Shown piece after piece: positions 25,658 through 34,517 of a stretch of DNA of 64,000 bases (positions are counted from its first letter, which is position 1; each line of letters begins with the position of its first letter). Below the pieces are notes generated by a model. That model saw only the letters and a program-made list of their open reading frames with translations, did not search any database and was not told the origin of the DNA. Position numbers and translations under genes: made by a program. The DNA comes from Chloroflexota bacterium. Its GTDB lineage: Bacteria > Chloroflexota > Dehalococcoidia > Lucifugimonadales > Australimonadaceae. The DNA lies in the NCBI GenBank assembly GCA_009838965.1, contig VXQP01000078.1, positions 29,957-93,956 on the forward strand. The letters run 5' to 3'.

Positions 25658-27282
25658 CCACGAACGGCACGGAACCCGCGTTCCCCGTCCGCATCGGCGC
25701 GGTCGTGGGCGGTTCGCTGTCGCGCGGGCTCGACGTGCGGCTGGAATCGGCGCGCGCGGTCGAGGACGTGAAGGTCGGCACGTTCGTCACCGTGCAGGGG
25801 CAGTTCAACCGTTTCTTCGGCATCGTGACGGACCTGCAGCTGGAGAGCAGCGACCCGCGCATGGCATCGGCGGTCGCCGGAGGCGGCGCCGCGCTGGCTG
25901 AGGCGCTCTCCGGCACGACGGCGTACTCGACGGCGTCGGTGACGCCGATGCTGACGATGACCGCGGGCGACGAGGGGCCGCAGCCGGCGCGCTCGATGCC
26001 GCCGCACTTCGCGAACGCCTACCGGGCGTCCAACGACGACGTGGCCGCCGTCTTCGGCAGCGAGGACGCGCGCCACATCTGGATCGGCAGCCCGCTGGAC
26101 ATGGAGGACACGCGCGTCTGCCTGAACCTCGAGGAGTTCGTGAAACGCTCCAACGGGGTCTTCGGCAAGAGCGGCTCCGGCAAGAGCTTCCTCACGCGCA
26201 TCCTGCTCGCGGGCATCCTGCAGCGCAACGCGGCCATCAACCTCGTGTTCGACATGCACAGCGAGTACGGCTGGCAGTCCACGTCCGAGTCCGGCTACGC
26301 CGCAAAGGGGCTGAAGCAGCTGTTCGGGAGCAGGGTCTCGGTGTTCACGCTGGACCCTGCGTCGTCGCGCCGCCGAGGCGCCCCAACGGATTACGACGTG
26401 GTCATCGGGTTCGACGAGATCGAGCCGGACGACATCGCGGTGCTCGCCTCCACGCTGCACGTGACCGATCTCGGCGTGCAGTCGTGCTACGCGCTGGAGC
26501 GCCGCTTCGGGCGGAACTGGCTGCTGGAGTTCCTGAACCACTCGCAGGAGGACCTGGCATCCCTCGCGGACTCGATGGGCGAGAACCCGGGGACGCTCGG
26601 TGCGCTGCGGCGCAGGCTCTCCCAACTGCAGCGGTTCGGGTTCATGTCGGAGCATTCGACGGGCGGCAGCGCTGTGCGCCAGGTGCTGGAGCACCTGCAG
26701 GACAACCGCCACGTCGTGCTGGAGTTCGGCAGCTACGGCGACAACATCGCGGCCTACCTGCTGGTGGCGAACCTCATCACGCGGCGCATCCACGGCGAAT
26801 ACCGCGAGCGGACCGAGAAGGCGCTCGCCGAGGGCAAGCCCCAGCCGACACCGCTCCTCATCACCATCGAGGAGGCGCACCGCTTCCTCGACCCCGGCGT
26901 CGCGGGGCAGACGATCTTCGGGACGATCGCGCGGGAGATGCGGAAGTACCGCGTGACGCTGCTCGTGGTGGACCAGCGTCCGTCCGGCATCGACGGCGAG
27001 GTGCTGAGCCAGGTGGGCACGCGCATCGTCTGCCAACTGGACAACGACCGCGACGTCGACGCGGTGCTGACCGGCGCGCCGGGCTCCCGAGAGTTGAAGA
27101 CCGTGCTCTCGCGGCTGGAGTCGCAGCAACAGTCGCTCATGTTCGGGCACGCGCTCCCGATGCCGGTGGTCGTGCGGACCCGGGCGTACGACGAGTCGTT
27201 CTACGCAGATATGAGCGTGCCCGGACACGGCTCGGCGCCTGGGGCGGCTTCCACTCCATCGAGGAGCGACCTGTTCGGCTGA
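25654..27282 (+). CDS. HerA-type hexameric DNA translocase/ATPase
   Basis: 542 residues from GTG 25654. N-terminal HAS-barrel (about residues 10-62), then the FtsK/HerA-type RecA core: Walker A GKSGSGKS at 171-178, Walker B LLITIEEAH at 401-409, a sensor Gln at 441 (VVDQRPSG) and the family's extended C-terminal strand region. HerA pumps DNA for the NurA nuclease in end resection in archaea, and related bacterial ATPases occur in housekeeping and anti-phage loci. No nurA, SIR2 or other nuclease gene is adjacent, so the nuclease partner is not identified here. Confidence 0.88.
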   Translation: MTTNGTEPAFPVRIGAVVGGSLSRGLDVRLESARAVEDVKVGTFVTVQGQFNRFFGIVTDLQLESSDPRMASAVAGGGAALAEALSGTTAYSTASVTPMLTMTAGDEGPQPARSMPPHFANAYRASNDDVAAVFGSEDARHIWIGSPLDMEDTRVCLNLEEFVKRSNGVFGKSGSGKSFLTRILLAGILQRNAAINLVFDMHSEYGWQSTSESGYAAKGLKQLFGSRVSVFTLDPASSRRRGAPTDYDVVIGFDEIEPDDIAVLASTLHVTDLGVQSCYALERRFGRNWLLEFLNHSQEDLASLADSMGENPGTLGALRRRLSQLQRFGFMSEHSTGGSAVRQVLEHLQDNRHVVLEFGSYGDNIAAYLLVANLITRRIHGEYRERTEKALAEGKPQPTPLLITIEEAHRFLDPGVAGQTIFGTIAREMRKYRVTLLVVDQRPSGIDGEVLSQVGTRIVCQLDNDRDVDAVLTGAPGSRELKTVLSRLESQQQSLMFGHALPMPVVVRTRAYDESFYADMSVPGHGSAPGAASTPSRSDLFG

Positions 27283-27292
27283 GACCGCGCCC

Positions 27293-28294
27293 ATGGCTTT
27301 CCTCTCCACGCTCTTCTCCATCATCAGGAGCCCACGCTTCCTCGTCCCGTTCGGGTTCGCGCTCGGCGGGTTCTTCCTCTACCTGACGATACGCGGCATC
27401 GAATGGGGAGAGGTGGGCGAGCAGCTGGCGGAGACGTCGCTCCTGGCAGTAGCAGCCGCCGTCGCGATCATGCTCTTCTCCAGCTTCCTGCGTGCCTACC
27501 GGTGGCGGCTGATGTGGACGTCCGAACGCGTCACCACCTGGCGTCTCTTCAACGTGGAGATGGCTGCGCTGGGCCTGAACAACTTCGCGCCGGTGCGCCT
27601 GATGGACGAACCCGCCGTGCTGACGATGCTGACGCTGCGGGACAGGCATCCGGCGGCGACCGTGGTGGCCACCATCGTGATGACGCGCGTGCAGGACATC
27701 ATGTTCACGATGGTGTTCGCGTTCACGGCGATCGTGTCCGAGCCGCGGATAGCAGACTTCGCAGGCCCCGCGATCTACCTGAGCGGGATACTCATCGTCT
27801 TCTTCGTGCTGTTGCTGAACCTGGGGCGGGTAGCGCGCCGCATCACTCTCCTGGGAAAGATACCGGGGATCCTCACCTACGAGCAGACGATAAGCGAGGC
27901 GATGCGGCGGAAGCGGGAGTTGGCGACCACGGGATCGCTGACCATCATCTACTCGCTCCTGCTGGGGCCATGCGCATGGGTGCTGGCGCAGGGCATGGGG
28001 ATCGAGATCTCGATCTTCCAGGCGACCATCGTCGCGCTCGGCGCGATCTTCTTCGCGACGTCGCTGCCGGGGCTGCCGGGCGCCGTCGGCACATTCGAAC
28101 TTGCTGTGGTAGAGATACTGGCGCTATGGGACGTACCCCGCGAGCTGGGGATCGGGTTCGGGCTCATCCTGCACCTCGTGCTGCTCGGGCCGACGACCCT
28201 CTTCGCCGTCGTGGTGCTGCCACGCGAGGGCATCGGGCTCATGCAAGGCTGGCGGGGACTCCTGCACGAACCGCACCACGATGAGGGAAGCTGA
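27293..28294 (+). CDS. UPF0104 / lysylphosphatidylglycerol synthase TM-region family protein
   Basis: 333-residue membrane protein with eight or so helices, of the UPF0104/AglD-like group (the flippase part of MprF without the synthase domain). Characteristic stretches are SSFLRAYRWRLM near residue 62, NNFAPVRLMDE near 97 and SLPGLPGAVGTFELAVVEIL near 258. Likely role: moving lipid-linked molecules across the membrane. It starts 11 nt after herA ends and is probably in the same transcript, though a functional link is not evident. Confidence 0.88.
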   Translation: MAFLSTLFSIIRSPRFLVPFGFALGGFFLYLTIRGIEWGEVGEQLAETSLLAVAAAVAIMLFSSFLRAYRWRLMWTSERVTTWRLFNVEMAALGLNNFAPVRLMDEPAVLTMLTLRDRHPAATVVATIVMTRVQDIMFTMVFAFTAIVSEPRIADFAGPAIYLSGILIVFFVLLLNLGRVARRITLLGKIPGILTYEQTISEAMRRKRELATTGSLTIIYSLLLGPCAWVLAQGMGIEISIFQATIVALGAIFFATSLPGLPGAVGTFELAVVEILALWDVPRELGIGFGLILHLVLLGPTTLFAVVVLPREGIGLMQGWRGLLHEPHHDEGS

Positions 28295-28326
28295 ATCTCT
28301 ACATGCGTGCACGTATCCGCCGTAAG

Positions 28327-28335
28327 TGCTACGAT
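28327..28335 (+). promoter_or_regulatory. Extended -10 promoter (TGCTACGAT)
   Basis: TG-C-TACGAT, 28 nt before the dehydrogenase ATG, with GGAGGGGG between them as ribosome site. It matches the recurrent TGCTANNNT pattern of this window. Confidence 0.5.
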
Positions 28336-28363
28336 TAACATAGCGCCGGAGGGGGTATGAGCC

Positions 28364-29425
28364 ATGGAATTCATCGAGTACATGCAGGCGAGCGGGCACG
28401 AAGAGCTGGCCGTCTGGACAGACCCCGCTAACGGTGTGAAGGCGTTCATCGCCATCCACGACCGCACGCTCGGTCCATCGCTCGGCGGCACGCGCATCTG
28501 GCCGCATCCCACGGACGAAGACGCCATCATGGACGTCCTGCGTCTCTCCCGTGCGATGACGTACAAGTCCGCGGCTGCGGGCCTCAACCTCGGCGGGGGC
28601 AAGGGGCTCATCGTGGCCGACCCGCGCACCGACAAGACGGAGGCGATGTTCCGTTCCTACGGCCGGTTCGTGGAGTCGCTCGGCGGGCGCTACGTCACGA
28701 CCGAGGACGTGGGCGCGAACACGCAGAACATGGTGTGGATAGCGGAGGAGACGCAGCACGTCGTAGGCCTGCCGGAGGAGTTGGGCGGCAGCGGCAACCC
28801 CGCGGGGATGACCGGGTTCGGCGTGTTCCAGGCGATGCGCGCCTGCGCCGAGGCTGCATGGGGCAGCGATTCGCTGGAAGGGCGGCGCGTCGCCATCCAG
28901 GGTTTCGGCAACGCCGCGTCGTCGCTCGCGGCGCACCTCGTCAAGGCGGGCGCGGAGCTCATCGTGACCGACATCCACGACGACGCGCTGCAGCGAACCG
29001 CGGGTCTTCCGCGCACATCGCTCGTGGCGGCGGACGCCATCTACGACGCGGAGTGCGACGTGTTCGCGCCATGCGCGCTCGGCGGCACGCTGAACGAGGC
29101 AACTCTGCCCCGGCTGCGGTGCCGGGTGATCTGCGGCGCGGCGAACAACCAGCTCGCCACGCCGGAGGACGCGCACCGGCTCGTTGAGCGCGGCATCGTG
29201 TACGCGCCCGACTTCATCGCGAACGCAGGCGGCGTGACGAACGTGTACTTCGAGCTGGGGCAGCCCTACGACCGCGAAGGCGCGCGCGCCCACACCGCAA
29301 CCATCTACGACACGATGCAGCGGGTGCTCGCGATAGCAGACGCTGATGGCATCACCACAGCAGAGGCGGCGAACCGGCTCGCGGAGGAGCGTCTCACGGC
29401 GGCGCGCGCCGCCCGCGTGGGATAG
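28364..29425 (+). CDS. Glu/Leu/Phe/Val dehydrogenase, leucine/valine dehydrogenase-like
   Basis: 353-residue NAD(P)-dependent amino-acid dehydrogenase. The catalytic block MTYKSAAAGLNLGGGKG (residues 65-81) carries both lysines of the leucine/valine dehydrogenase subgroup, EDVG follows near residue 115, and the Rossmann motif is VAIQGFGNAAS near residue 177. Length (about 350-365 in leucine/valine dehydrogenases, over 400 in glutamate dehydrogenases) favours the branched-chain type. It reversibly deaminates an amino acid to its 2-oxo acid. Strong Shine-Dalgarno sequence and an extended -10 box upstream. Confidence 0.92.
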   Translation: MEFIEYMQASGHEELAVWTDPANGVKAFIAIHDRTLGPSLGGTRIWPHPTDEDAIMDVLRLSRAMTYKSAAAGLNLGGGKGLIVADPRTDKTEAMFRSYGRFVESLGGRYVTTEDVGANTQNMVWIAEETQHVVGLPEELGGSGNPAGMTGFGVFQAMRACAEAAWGSDSLEGRRVAIQGFGNAASSLAAHLVKAGAELIVTDIHDDALQRTAGLPRTSLVAADAIYDAECDVFAPCALGGTLNEATLPRLRCRVICGAANNQLATPEDAHRLVERGIVYAPDFIANAGGVTNVYFELGQPYDREGARAHTATIYDTMQRVLAIADADGITTAEAANRLAEERLTAARAARVG

Positions 29426-29431
29426 CTGCGG

Positions 29432-29836
29432 CTACGCAACGCCCCACGCTTCGAGTTCCGCGTCCGTGATGCTGAAGTGGTGCGCGACCTCGTGCACGAG
29501 CGTCTTGCGCACTTCCTCCATCACCTCTTCCTCGGTTTCGCACATCTCCTCGATGGGGACCTGGAAGATGGTGATCACGTCCGGCAGGACCATGTTGTAG
29601 CCATCGCGGTCGGTGAGGGGCACGCCCTCGTAAAGTCCGAGCAACGTCTCGTCCTGCCTGAGTCCCAGCGACCTGCGTTGCCGTTTCGTCGGCTGGCGCC
29701 GCACCTGGATGTCCACGTTGTTGCTCAGGAGGTTCTCCACAAATACGGGCCATCCTTCTTTCTTCTCGTCAGGCCAGTCGTCCGCTACCTCTTCGACCGC
29801 GCGCCTGACCAGTTCCTCGAACCGCCGCTTGCGCAT
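29432..29836 (-). CDS. Minimal metallopeptidase family protein (zincin-like)
   Basis: 134 residues with the zinc motif HEVAHHF (HExxH) near residue 114, in the C-terminal third, and an upstream GVPLTDRDGYNMVLPDVITIF strand. It matches the short family of putative Zn metallopeptidases (about 120-135 residues) found in many bacteria, with no known substrate. It starts 6 nt downstream of endonuclease IV, in the same direction. Its stop is 6 nt from the stop of the convergent dehydrogenase gene. Confidence 0.85.
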   Translation of the reverse strand: MRKRRFEELVRRAVEEVADDWPDEKKEGWPVFVENLLSNNVDIQVRRQPTKRQRRSLGLRQDETLLGLYEGVPLTDRDGYNMVLPDVITIFQVPIEEMCETEEEVMEEVRKTLVHEVAHHFSITDAELEAWGVA

Positions 29837-29842
29837 CGCGGA

Positions 29843-30703
29843 TCAGCCCGCGTCCGGCGCGGCGCGCTCACGCACGTCTTTCATGGTGGTGATGTTCGGC
29901 TCGTCCGGCCCCTTGCCCTCGTAGCCCGGCACTTCCAGGTAGAACGGCACGTTGGCGAACGCGGAGTGGCCGAGTATCGACTCGAACGCGCCGATACCCA
30001 TCTGCCCCTCGCCGATGTTCTCGTGCCGGTCGACCGCGCCGCCAAGGGGAGGCTTGGAGTCGTTGCAGTGGACGGCGACGAGGTGCCCTATGCCGATGTC
30101 GCGGTCAAACTCGTCCATCACAGCGTCGACGCCGTCCGGGGTGCGGAGGTCGTAGCCCGCGGCGAAGGAGTGCTGCGTGTCGAGGCAGACCTGCACGCGC
30201 GGGTCATCCAACTCGCGGACGAACGCGCCGATCTCGGCGAACTTGGAGCCGATGTGGTTGCCCATGCCCGCGCTGTTCTCCAGGATGAGCTGCACGTCCG
30301 GCGGCGACTCGGCCAACACCTCGCGGATGCCCTCGATGACCTGACCGAACACACCCTCGAAGCCGCGTCCCTTGTGGCTGTTAAGGTGGAAGATGACGCC
30401 CTGCACGCCCATGTCGCCCGCGACGTTCATGTACTTGACGAGCGACGCCTTGCCGCGCTGAACGAGCGCGGGATCGTCCGCGGCGAGGCTGACGAGGTAG
30501 ATGCCGTGGAAGACGTTGGGGCCGACGCCGTTCTCGAACGCCTTCCGCTTGAACTCCGCGACGATCTTCTCGTCAGGGACCTTGAAGCCCCACCCCTGCG
30601 GGGCCGAGGGGAAGAGTTGGATGCACTCCGCGCCGATGTCCAGCGCCCTGTCTATGGCCTTGTCCAGCGAACCCGATCCTGAAACGTGAGCCCCGATGCG
30701 CAA
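29843..30703 (-). CDS. nfo: Endonuclease IV (AP endonuclease)
   Basis: 286 residues; a TIM-barrel metalloenzyme that cuts DNA 5' of abasic sites in base-excision repair. It opens MRIGAHVSGSGSLDKAIDRA, and metal ligands sit in QLILENSAGMGN, CLDTQHSFAAGYD, HCNDSKPPLGGAVDRHENIGEG and YLEVPGYEG. Length fits the family. The start is a TTG with GGAGGG 5 nt upstream. The metallopeptidase gene follows after 6 nt. Confidence 0.96.
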   Translation of the reverse strand: MRIGAHVSGSGSLDKAIDRALDIGAECIQLFPSAPQGWGFKVPDEKIVAEFKRKAFENGVGPNVFHGIYLVSLAADDPALVQRGKASLVKYMNVAGDMGVQGVIFHLNSHKGRGFEGVFGQVIEGIREVLAESPPDVQLILENSAGMGNHIGSKFAEIGAFVRELDDPRVQVCLDTQHSFAAGYDLRTPDGVDAVMDEFDRDIGIGHLVAVHCNDSKPPLGGAVDRHENIGEGQMGIGAFESILGHSAFANVPFYLEVPGYEGKGPDEPNITTMKDVRERAAPDAG

Positions 30704-30757
30704 TGCATCCCTCCTGCGGCAGCGGCTGTGCCCGACCCACCCCGCACAGGATGCGAG

Positions 30758-30777
30758 ATTCCCGCCTTCGCGGGAAT
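30758..30777. repeat. Extragenic palindrome ATTCCCGC-CTTC-GCGGGAAT
   Basis: Perfect 8-bp stem with a 4-nt loop, flanked by GAG and GACGG. Very similar palindromes are scattered between genes in many bacteria. It is seen once in this window. Confidence 0.55.
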
Positions 30778-30868
30778 GACGGGTACCCAGGCAGACCGCC
30801 GATAGCGATAGCCCATTATCCCGGAAGCGCCGTGCGGGACGCTACTGCGCGTCGATGTCGTAACAGAG

Positions 30869-30893
30869 ACGGGCGCGGCTGCGCCGCGCCCGT
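30869..30893 (-). terminator. GC-rich hairpin downstream of the UbiD pair
   Basis: Arms ACGGGCGCGGC (30869-30879) and GCCGCGCCCGT (30883-30893) form an 11-bp stem with loop TGC. It lies 30 nt beyond the stop of the minus-strand UbiD gene. There is no T tract, so it may be an intrinsic terminator of the GC-rich kind or a rho-assisted structure. Confidence 0.5.
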
Positions 30894-30922
30894 TACGATG
30901 CGTAGACCCTGCATCCGCCGGA

Positions 30923-32401
30923 CTAGAACCCCGGGAACGGGAGGATGTCGCGGTACTTCTCTATCACGCTCTGGCGCAGGTCAGCCGGAGTGCGGCTGAC
31001 CACGGGGAACTCGTCCTTCCAGTGAAAGGGGCGCACGGCGTAGAAGATAGCCCTGCTGTTGGTGTGGTCGCCGCTCGCGCGCTTGTCCGGCGGCATCCGG
31101 GGGTCGAGCGGCGTGCTCCACGTCCCCTCTATCGTTTCGATGTCGGTGTAGGGGTCGACACGCGTCTGCATCGCCCAGATGACCTCCTTGAGGTCCGTGA
31201 CGTCGATGTCCTCGTCGACGATGACGACGTACCGCCCATTGCGCGCGCCCGAGGCGGCAGAAATGGCTGCATGGCCGGTCTGCTTCGCGTGTCCGGCGTA
31301 GCGCTGCTTGATGGAGATGGCAACGAGGTACCCTGTGTAGGAGAAGACGCCCGTGATGTCCTGTATGCCCGCTGCCTCCAACTGGTCCCACAACAGCCCT
31401 GCGCCGATCGGGATGGCGAACTTCGCCGCGCCCGGCCACATGGGGGCCTGATTGTGGATGATGGGCGAGTTGCGGTGGTAGAGCGCCTTGATGCGGATGA
31501 CCGGCTGCGGTTCGCCGGTGCCACGCGTGCCGCCGGAGTAGTAGCCCGGCCACTCGCCGAACGGCCCCTCCTCCTCGGCCTGCTCCCAGGGGGGCGGCAC
31601 CTCTCCCTCGATCGCTATCTCCGCCCCGGCCGGTATGGGCAATCCGGTAATCGGGCCCGGGATGACGTCCACTGAACGTCCACGCAGACCGCCGGCCAGA
31701 TCCAGTTCGCTCTTCCCCCACGGGAGCTTCATGTGTCCGGCAGAGAACGTGAGCGGGTCCAGCCCGTAGGCGGCGACGACCGGCGCAGCCTTGCCCTGGT
31801 CCCAGTAGCGCTGGCATATCTGCCTGCCCTGCTGACCGGGACTCATCCACAGGCCGAGCAGGTCTTTCTCGTGCGCCTGCATCCGGTAGGTGCCGACGTT
31901 GATGAAGTCCGACTCCGGGTCCTTGTTGATGAGCACACCGCCGGTGCCGAGATAGCGGCCTCCGTCCGCGGCGTGGTAGCGGGGGATGGGCAATTGCCAG
32001 ACGTCGACGTGCTCGCCCTCGAACACGTTCTCCATCACGGGGCCACTCTTGACCTCGGTAGGGCCGATGAGGTTGTCGTGCGCGGCCTTCAGTTTCCGGG
32101 CCGCCATCCGCACCAGTTCCAGTTTCGGGCGGTCCAGGGGCAGGCCCAGTGCGATGCACGCGCGCTTCCACGAGGACTCGGTGAGGCTGACGACGCGGTA
32201 GCCCTCCGGGTAGCCCTTGATGTTGTCGAACAGGAGCATCGGCGGCTCGGGTATGCGGTCGGCCGCCGCCTCGGTCAGCGCTCCTATCTCGGCGTCCCAG
32301 TCTGCGCCTTCGATGAGCCGCCAGTCATCGGCTGCCTGGCATGCCTCGATGTAGGAACGCAGGTCGTCGTACGCGACCCCCATCTCCGCTTCAGTCGTCA
32401 T
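30923..32401 (-). CDS. UbiD family decarboxylase (copy 2)
   Basis: 492 residues from ATG 32401, with GAAAGGA 8 nt upstream; the longer open frame to 32593 runs into the upstream gene. UbiD enzymes use prenylated FMN to decarboxylate or carboxylate unsaturated and aromatic acids. Family blocks present: IPEPPMLLFDNIKGYPEGYRVV, WQLPIPRYHAADGGRYLGTGG, IEGEVPP and the catalytic-Glu region EEEGPFGEWPGYY. It lies 32 nt after the first UbiD gene. No UbiX (prFMN synthase) gene is visible here, so that must be elsewhere. The substrate cannot be named. Confidence 0.92.
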   Translation of the reverse strand: MTTEAEMGVAYDDLRSYIEACQAADDWRLIEGADWDAEIGALTEAAADRIPEPPMLLFDNIKGYPEGYRVVSLTESSWKRACIALGLPLDRPKLELVRMAARKLKAAHDNLIGPTEVKSGPVMENVFEGEHVDVWQLPIPRYHAADGGRYLGTGGVLINKDPESDFINVGTYRMQAHEKDLLGLWMSPGQQGRQICQRYWDQGKAAPVVAAYGLDPLTFSAGHMKLPWGKSELDLAGGLRGRSVDVIPGPITGLPIPAGAEIAIEGEVPPPWEQAEEEGPFGEWPGYYSGGTRGTGEPQPVIRIKALYHRNSPIIHNQAPMWPGAAKFAIPIGAGLLWDQLEAAGIQDITGVFSYTGYLVAISIKQRYAGHAKQTGHAAISAASGARNGRYVVIVDEDIDVTDLKEVIWAMQTRVDPYTDIETIEGTWSTPLDPRMPPDKRASGDHTNSRAIFYAVRPFHWKDEFPVVSRTPADLRQSVIEKYRDILPFPGF

Positions 32402-32433
32402 GGCAGTCGTCCTTTCGTGCGGCGCGCGTGCCG

Positions 32434-33897
32434 CTAGTCGAGCCCCAGCTCCCGCCAGCGCCCGTCGACGCGCGCCTTGAGGTCCCTGCTCAACGCATTG
32501 ATGGGGCGGTCGAACCCGCGCTTCGTCTTGAAGGTCGCGTCGACGAAGACGCACGAGCCTGCGTCGAACTCCACCTCCAGCGGCTCGTGCCATATCACGT
32601 TGTTGCGTTCACTGATACTCAGGTGCGCATCCGGCATGACGCCGAGCGCGACTCGCCACATCACCTCCGCCCAGTCCCGAACGTCGCAGTCGTCGTCCAC
32701 GACGATCGTCCATCGGGGCCTGCGGACGAGGTAGCGCTCCTCCTTGAGGTTGGTTATCGCATCCTTGATGCGCGCCACGTCGGCGGGTGTCCTGGCCTTC
32801 GCGGCGATAATGGCGAAGACGCCAAAGCCGCCGCCCGTGCTGTCCGGGCACCAGACGTCCTCCAGCAGGTCGCCGATGCCCATCTGCTCGAGGCGCGTGC
32901 GCATCCCCGCCGAGTACATGAACTTGGGGTAGTCCTCCTGCTGGCGGCATATCAGACCGTAGTGGATCGCATCCGTCCGGTGCGAGATCGACTTCACGTG
33001 CACGATGAATACGTTGTCCACCGCCGTGTAGAAACCCTGGTGCTCGCCGTGCGGCCCCTCATTGATGCGCTCGTAGGGCAGTATCTCGCCCTCGATGATC
33101 ATCTCGGAGTAGGCGGGGACGAGCAGGTCGCTGTTGAGGCACTTCACGATCTCGATGGGCTCGCCCTTCAGCGCGCCCGCGAAGGCGTACTCGGCGTGCT
33201 CTATCTCGTCCGAGTGCACGAACGCACCGGCGGCGTAGGTGAGCGCGGGGTCCATGCCGATGGCGAGCGCGACCGGAGTTGGTTTCCCTTGGGCCTCGTT
33301 CATCAGGATGTGGGACTGCCCGCCGTAGCCGGTCTTCGTGGGGTTCTCGCCGATCTCGTGGCCGCCGCGCGCCTGCAGGGAGAACGTCTTGTCGTCGAGG
33401 ATCATGCAACGATAGAGCCCCTGGTTGATGTAGCCGGTCTCGGGGTCCATCGTCGTGACGCCTGCGGTCGTCCCGATGTAGCGTCCGGCGTCCCCCTCGT
33501 GCCACCACGGGATGGGCAGGTCGTGCAGGTTCACGTCCTCCTCGGCGATGACCTCCTCCTGGCAGACCGCCTCCGACACCTGCACCGGAGCGATGGGACT
33601 CTGCCGCGCCTCCCCGATGCGTTCGTAGAGCGTCATGTCGTCCGGCTCAGCGCCGATAGCCAGCGCGAGCTGCTCCGTCTTGGCGAGGATGTTCGCGACC
33701 ACCCGCTTGCCGGGGTAGCCATTGATGTTCTCGAAGAGCAGCCCCACGAGGCTGTTGCCGCCTTTGTCGAGCCCACGCGCCGCGATGCCTCCGAGCTCGT
33801 AGTCGAGGTCGACCGGTGCGGTGACGTGCTTGAGCAGGCCGTTCTCCTCCAGAACGCCGAGGTAGTCCCGCATGTCCTTGTAATCGACGTGCGCCAT
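32434..33897 (-). CDS. UbiD family decarboxylase (copy 1)
   Basis: 487 residues, the promoter-proximal member of a tandem UbiD pair on the minus strand. Blocks equivalent to copy 2: NSLVGLLFENINGYPGKRVV, HDLPIPWWHEGDAGRYIGTT, IIEGEILPYERI and the active-site region NEGPHGEHQGFY. In several characterised systems two UbiD paralogues form one complex or serve related substrates; here both are full length with the key acidic residues, so both may be active. GGAGG lies about 10 nt before the ATG. Confidence 0.92.
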   Translation of the reverse strand: MAHVDYKDMRDYLGVLEENGLLKHVTAPVDLDYELGGIAARGLDKGGNSLVGLLFENINGYPGKRVVANILAKTEQLALAIGAEPDDMTLYERIGEARQSPIAPVQVSEAVCQEEVIAEEDVNLHDLPIPWWHEGDAGRYIGTTAGVTTMDPETGYINQGLYRCMILDDKTFSLQARGGHEIGENPTKTGYGGQSHILMNEAQGKPTPVALAIGMDPALTYAAGAFVHSDEIEHAEYAFAGALKGEPIEIVKCLNSDLLVPAYSEMIIEGEILPYERINEGPHGEHQGFYTAVDNVFIVHVKSISHRTDAIHYGLICRQQEDYPKFMYSAGMRTRLEQMGIGDLLEDVWCPDSTGGGFGVFAIIAAKARTPADVARIKDAITNLKEERYLVRRPRWTIVVDDDCDVRDWAEVMWRVALGVMPDAHLSISERNNVIWHEPLEVEFDAGSCVFVDATFKTKRGFDRPINALSRDLKARVDGRWRELGLD

Positions 33898-34082
33898 TCG
33901 CCGCCTCCTCCCGGGAGTCGCTTCGCGCGCCTATCCCGCTCGGCGATAGTACCGAGCAGGGGTAGACCGGTCAAGCAAAGCCGTCGTTGTGCAGTTTCAC
34001 GCGGCGATTCCCGTTACTTCTTACGAATATCGTCTGCTTGCACGACCCCACCCGGCCCCAGCGGGAGATATATCCTGACGGC

Positions 34083-34475
34083 ATGGCCAGCCCTTCCATC
34101 AGCGTTCTTCAAGCGGGCCGGGCGTCCGGCGAGCCGGGTGCGTGGCAGGTCGCGTTCGAGGTGCGGAACGCGGGGGGTGAGCCGGTGGATTTGCTGGAAG
34201 CATGGCTGCCACACGGGCGCTTCCGGGCGGAGGCGGTACTGCTGACAACGCAGCCGCCGTTGGCGTCCGGCGCAAGCGCACGGCTCGAGTTCATCGTCGG
34301 GTTCGACGAGCCACCGGGCGAACCGGTGGAGAACGCGTTCGTGATCCTTCGCGTGCGGTGGCAGGGCCGGGAGTGGCGCGTGCTCACGCGGCTCACGGTG
34401 ACGGCAGACGCCGACGGCAGCCCTGTCGCGTCGACGGAGTTGATCACGTTCCATCCCGTGGGGTTCTCGCGGTAG
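34083..34475 (+). CDS. Hypothetical small beta-rich protein
   Basis: 130 residues from ATG 34083; TATCCT (34071-34076) lies 6 nt upstream and fits a leaderless start. The pattern of alternating strands (WQVAFEVRNAGGEPVDLLEAWLPHG, SARLEFIVGFDEPPGEPVENAFVILRVRWQGREWRVLTRLTV) suggests a small immunoglobulin-like or C2-like beta sandwich. There is no signal peptide, so it is likely cytosolic. No family recognised; it is not in an obvious operon. Confidence 0.65.
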   Translation: MASPSISVLQAGRASGEPGAWQVAFEVRNAGGEPVDLLEAWLPHGRFRAEAVLLTTQPPLASGASARLEFIVGFDEPPGEPVENAFVILRVRWQGREWRVLTRLTVTADADGSPVASTELITFHPVGFSR

Positions 34476-34517
34476 CAGTACGCCGCGCAGGCTTGCGGAG
34501 GCAGCTACAATAGCGTC

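Noticed and set aside
32341-34245. 634-codon plus-strand open frame
   Set aside because: Antisense to the two UbiD genes and shows no protein features.
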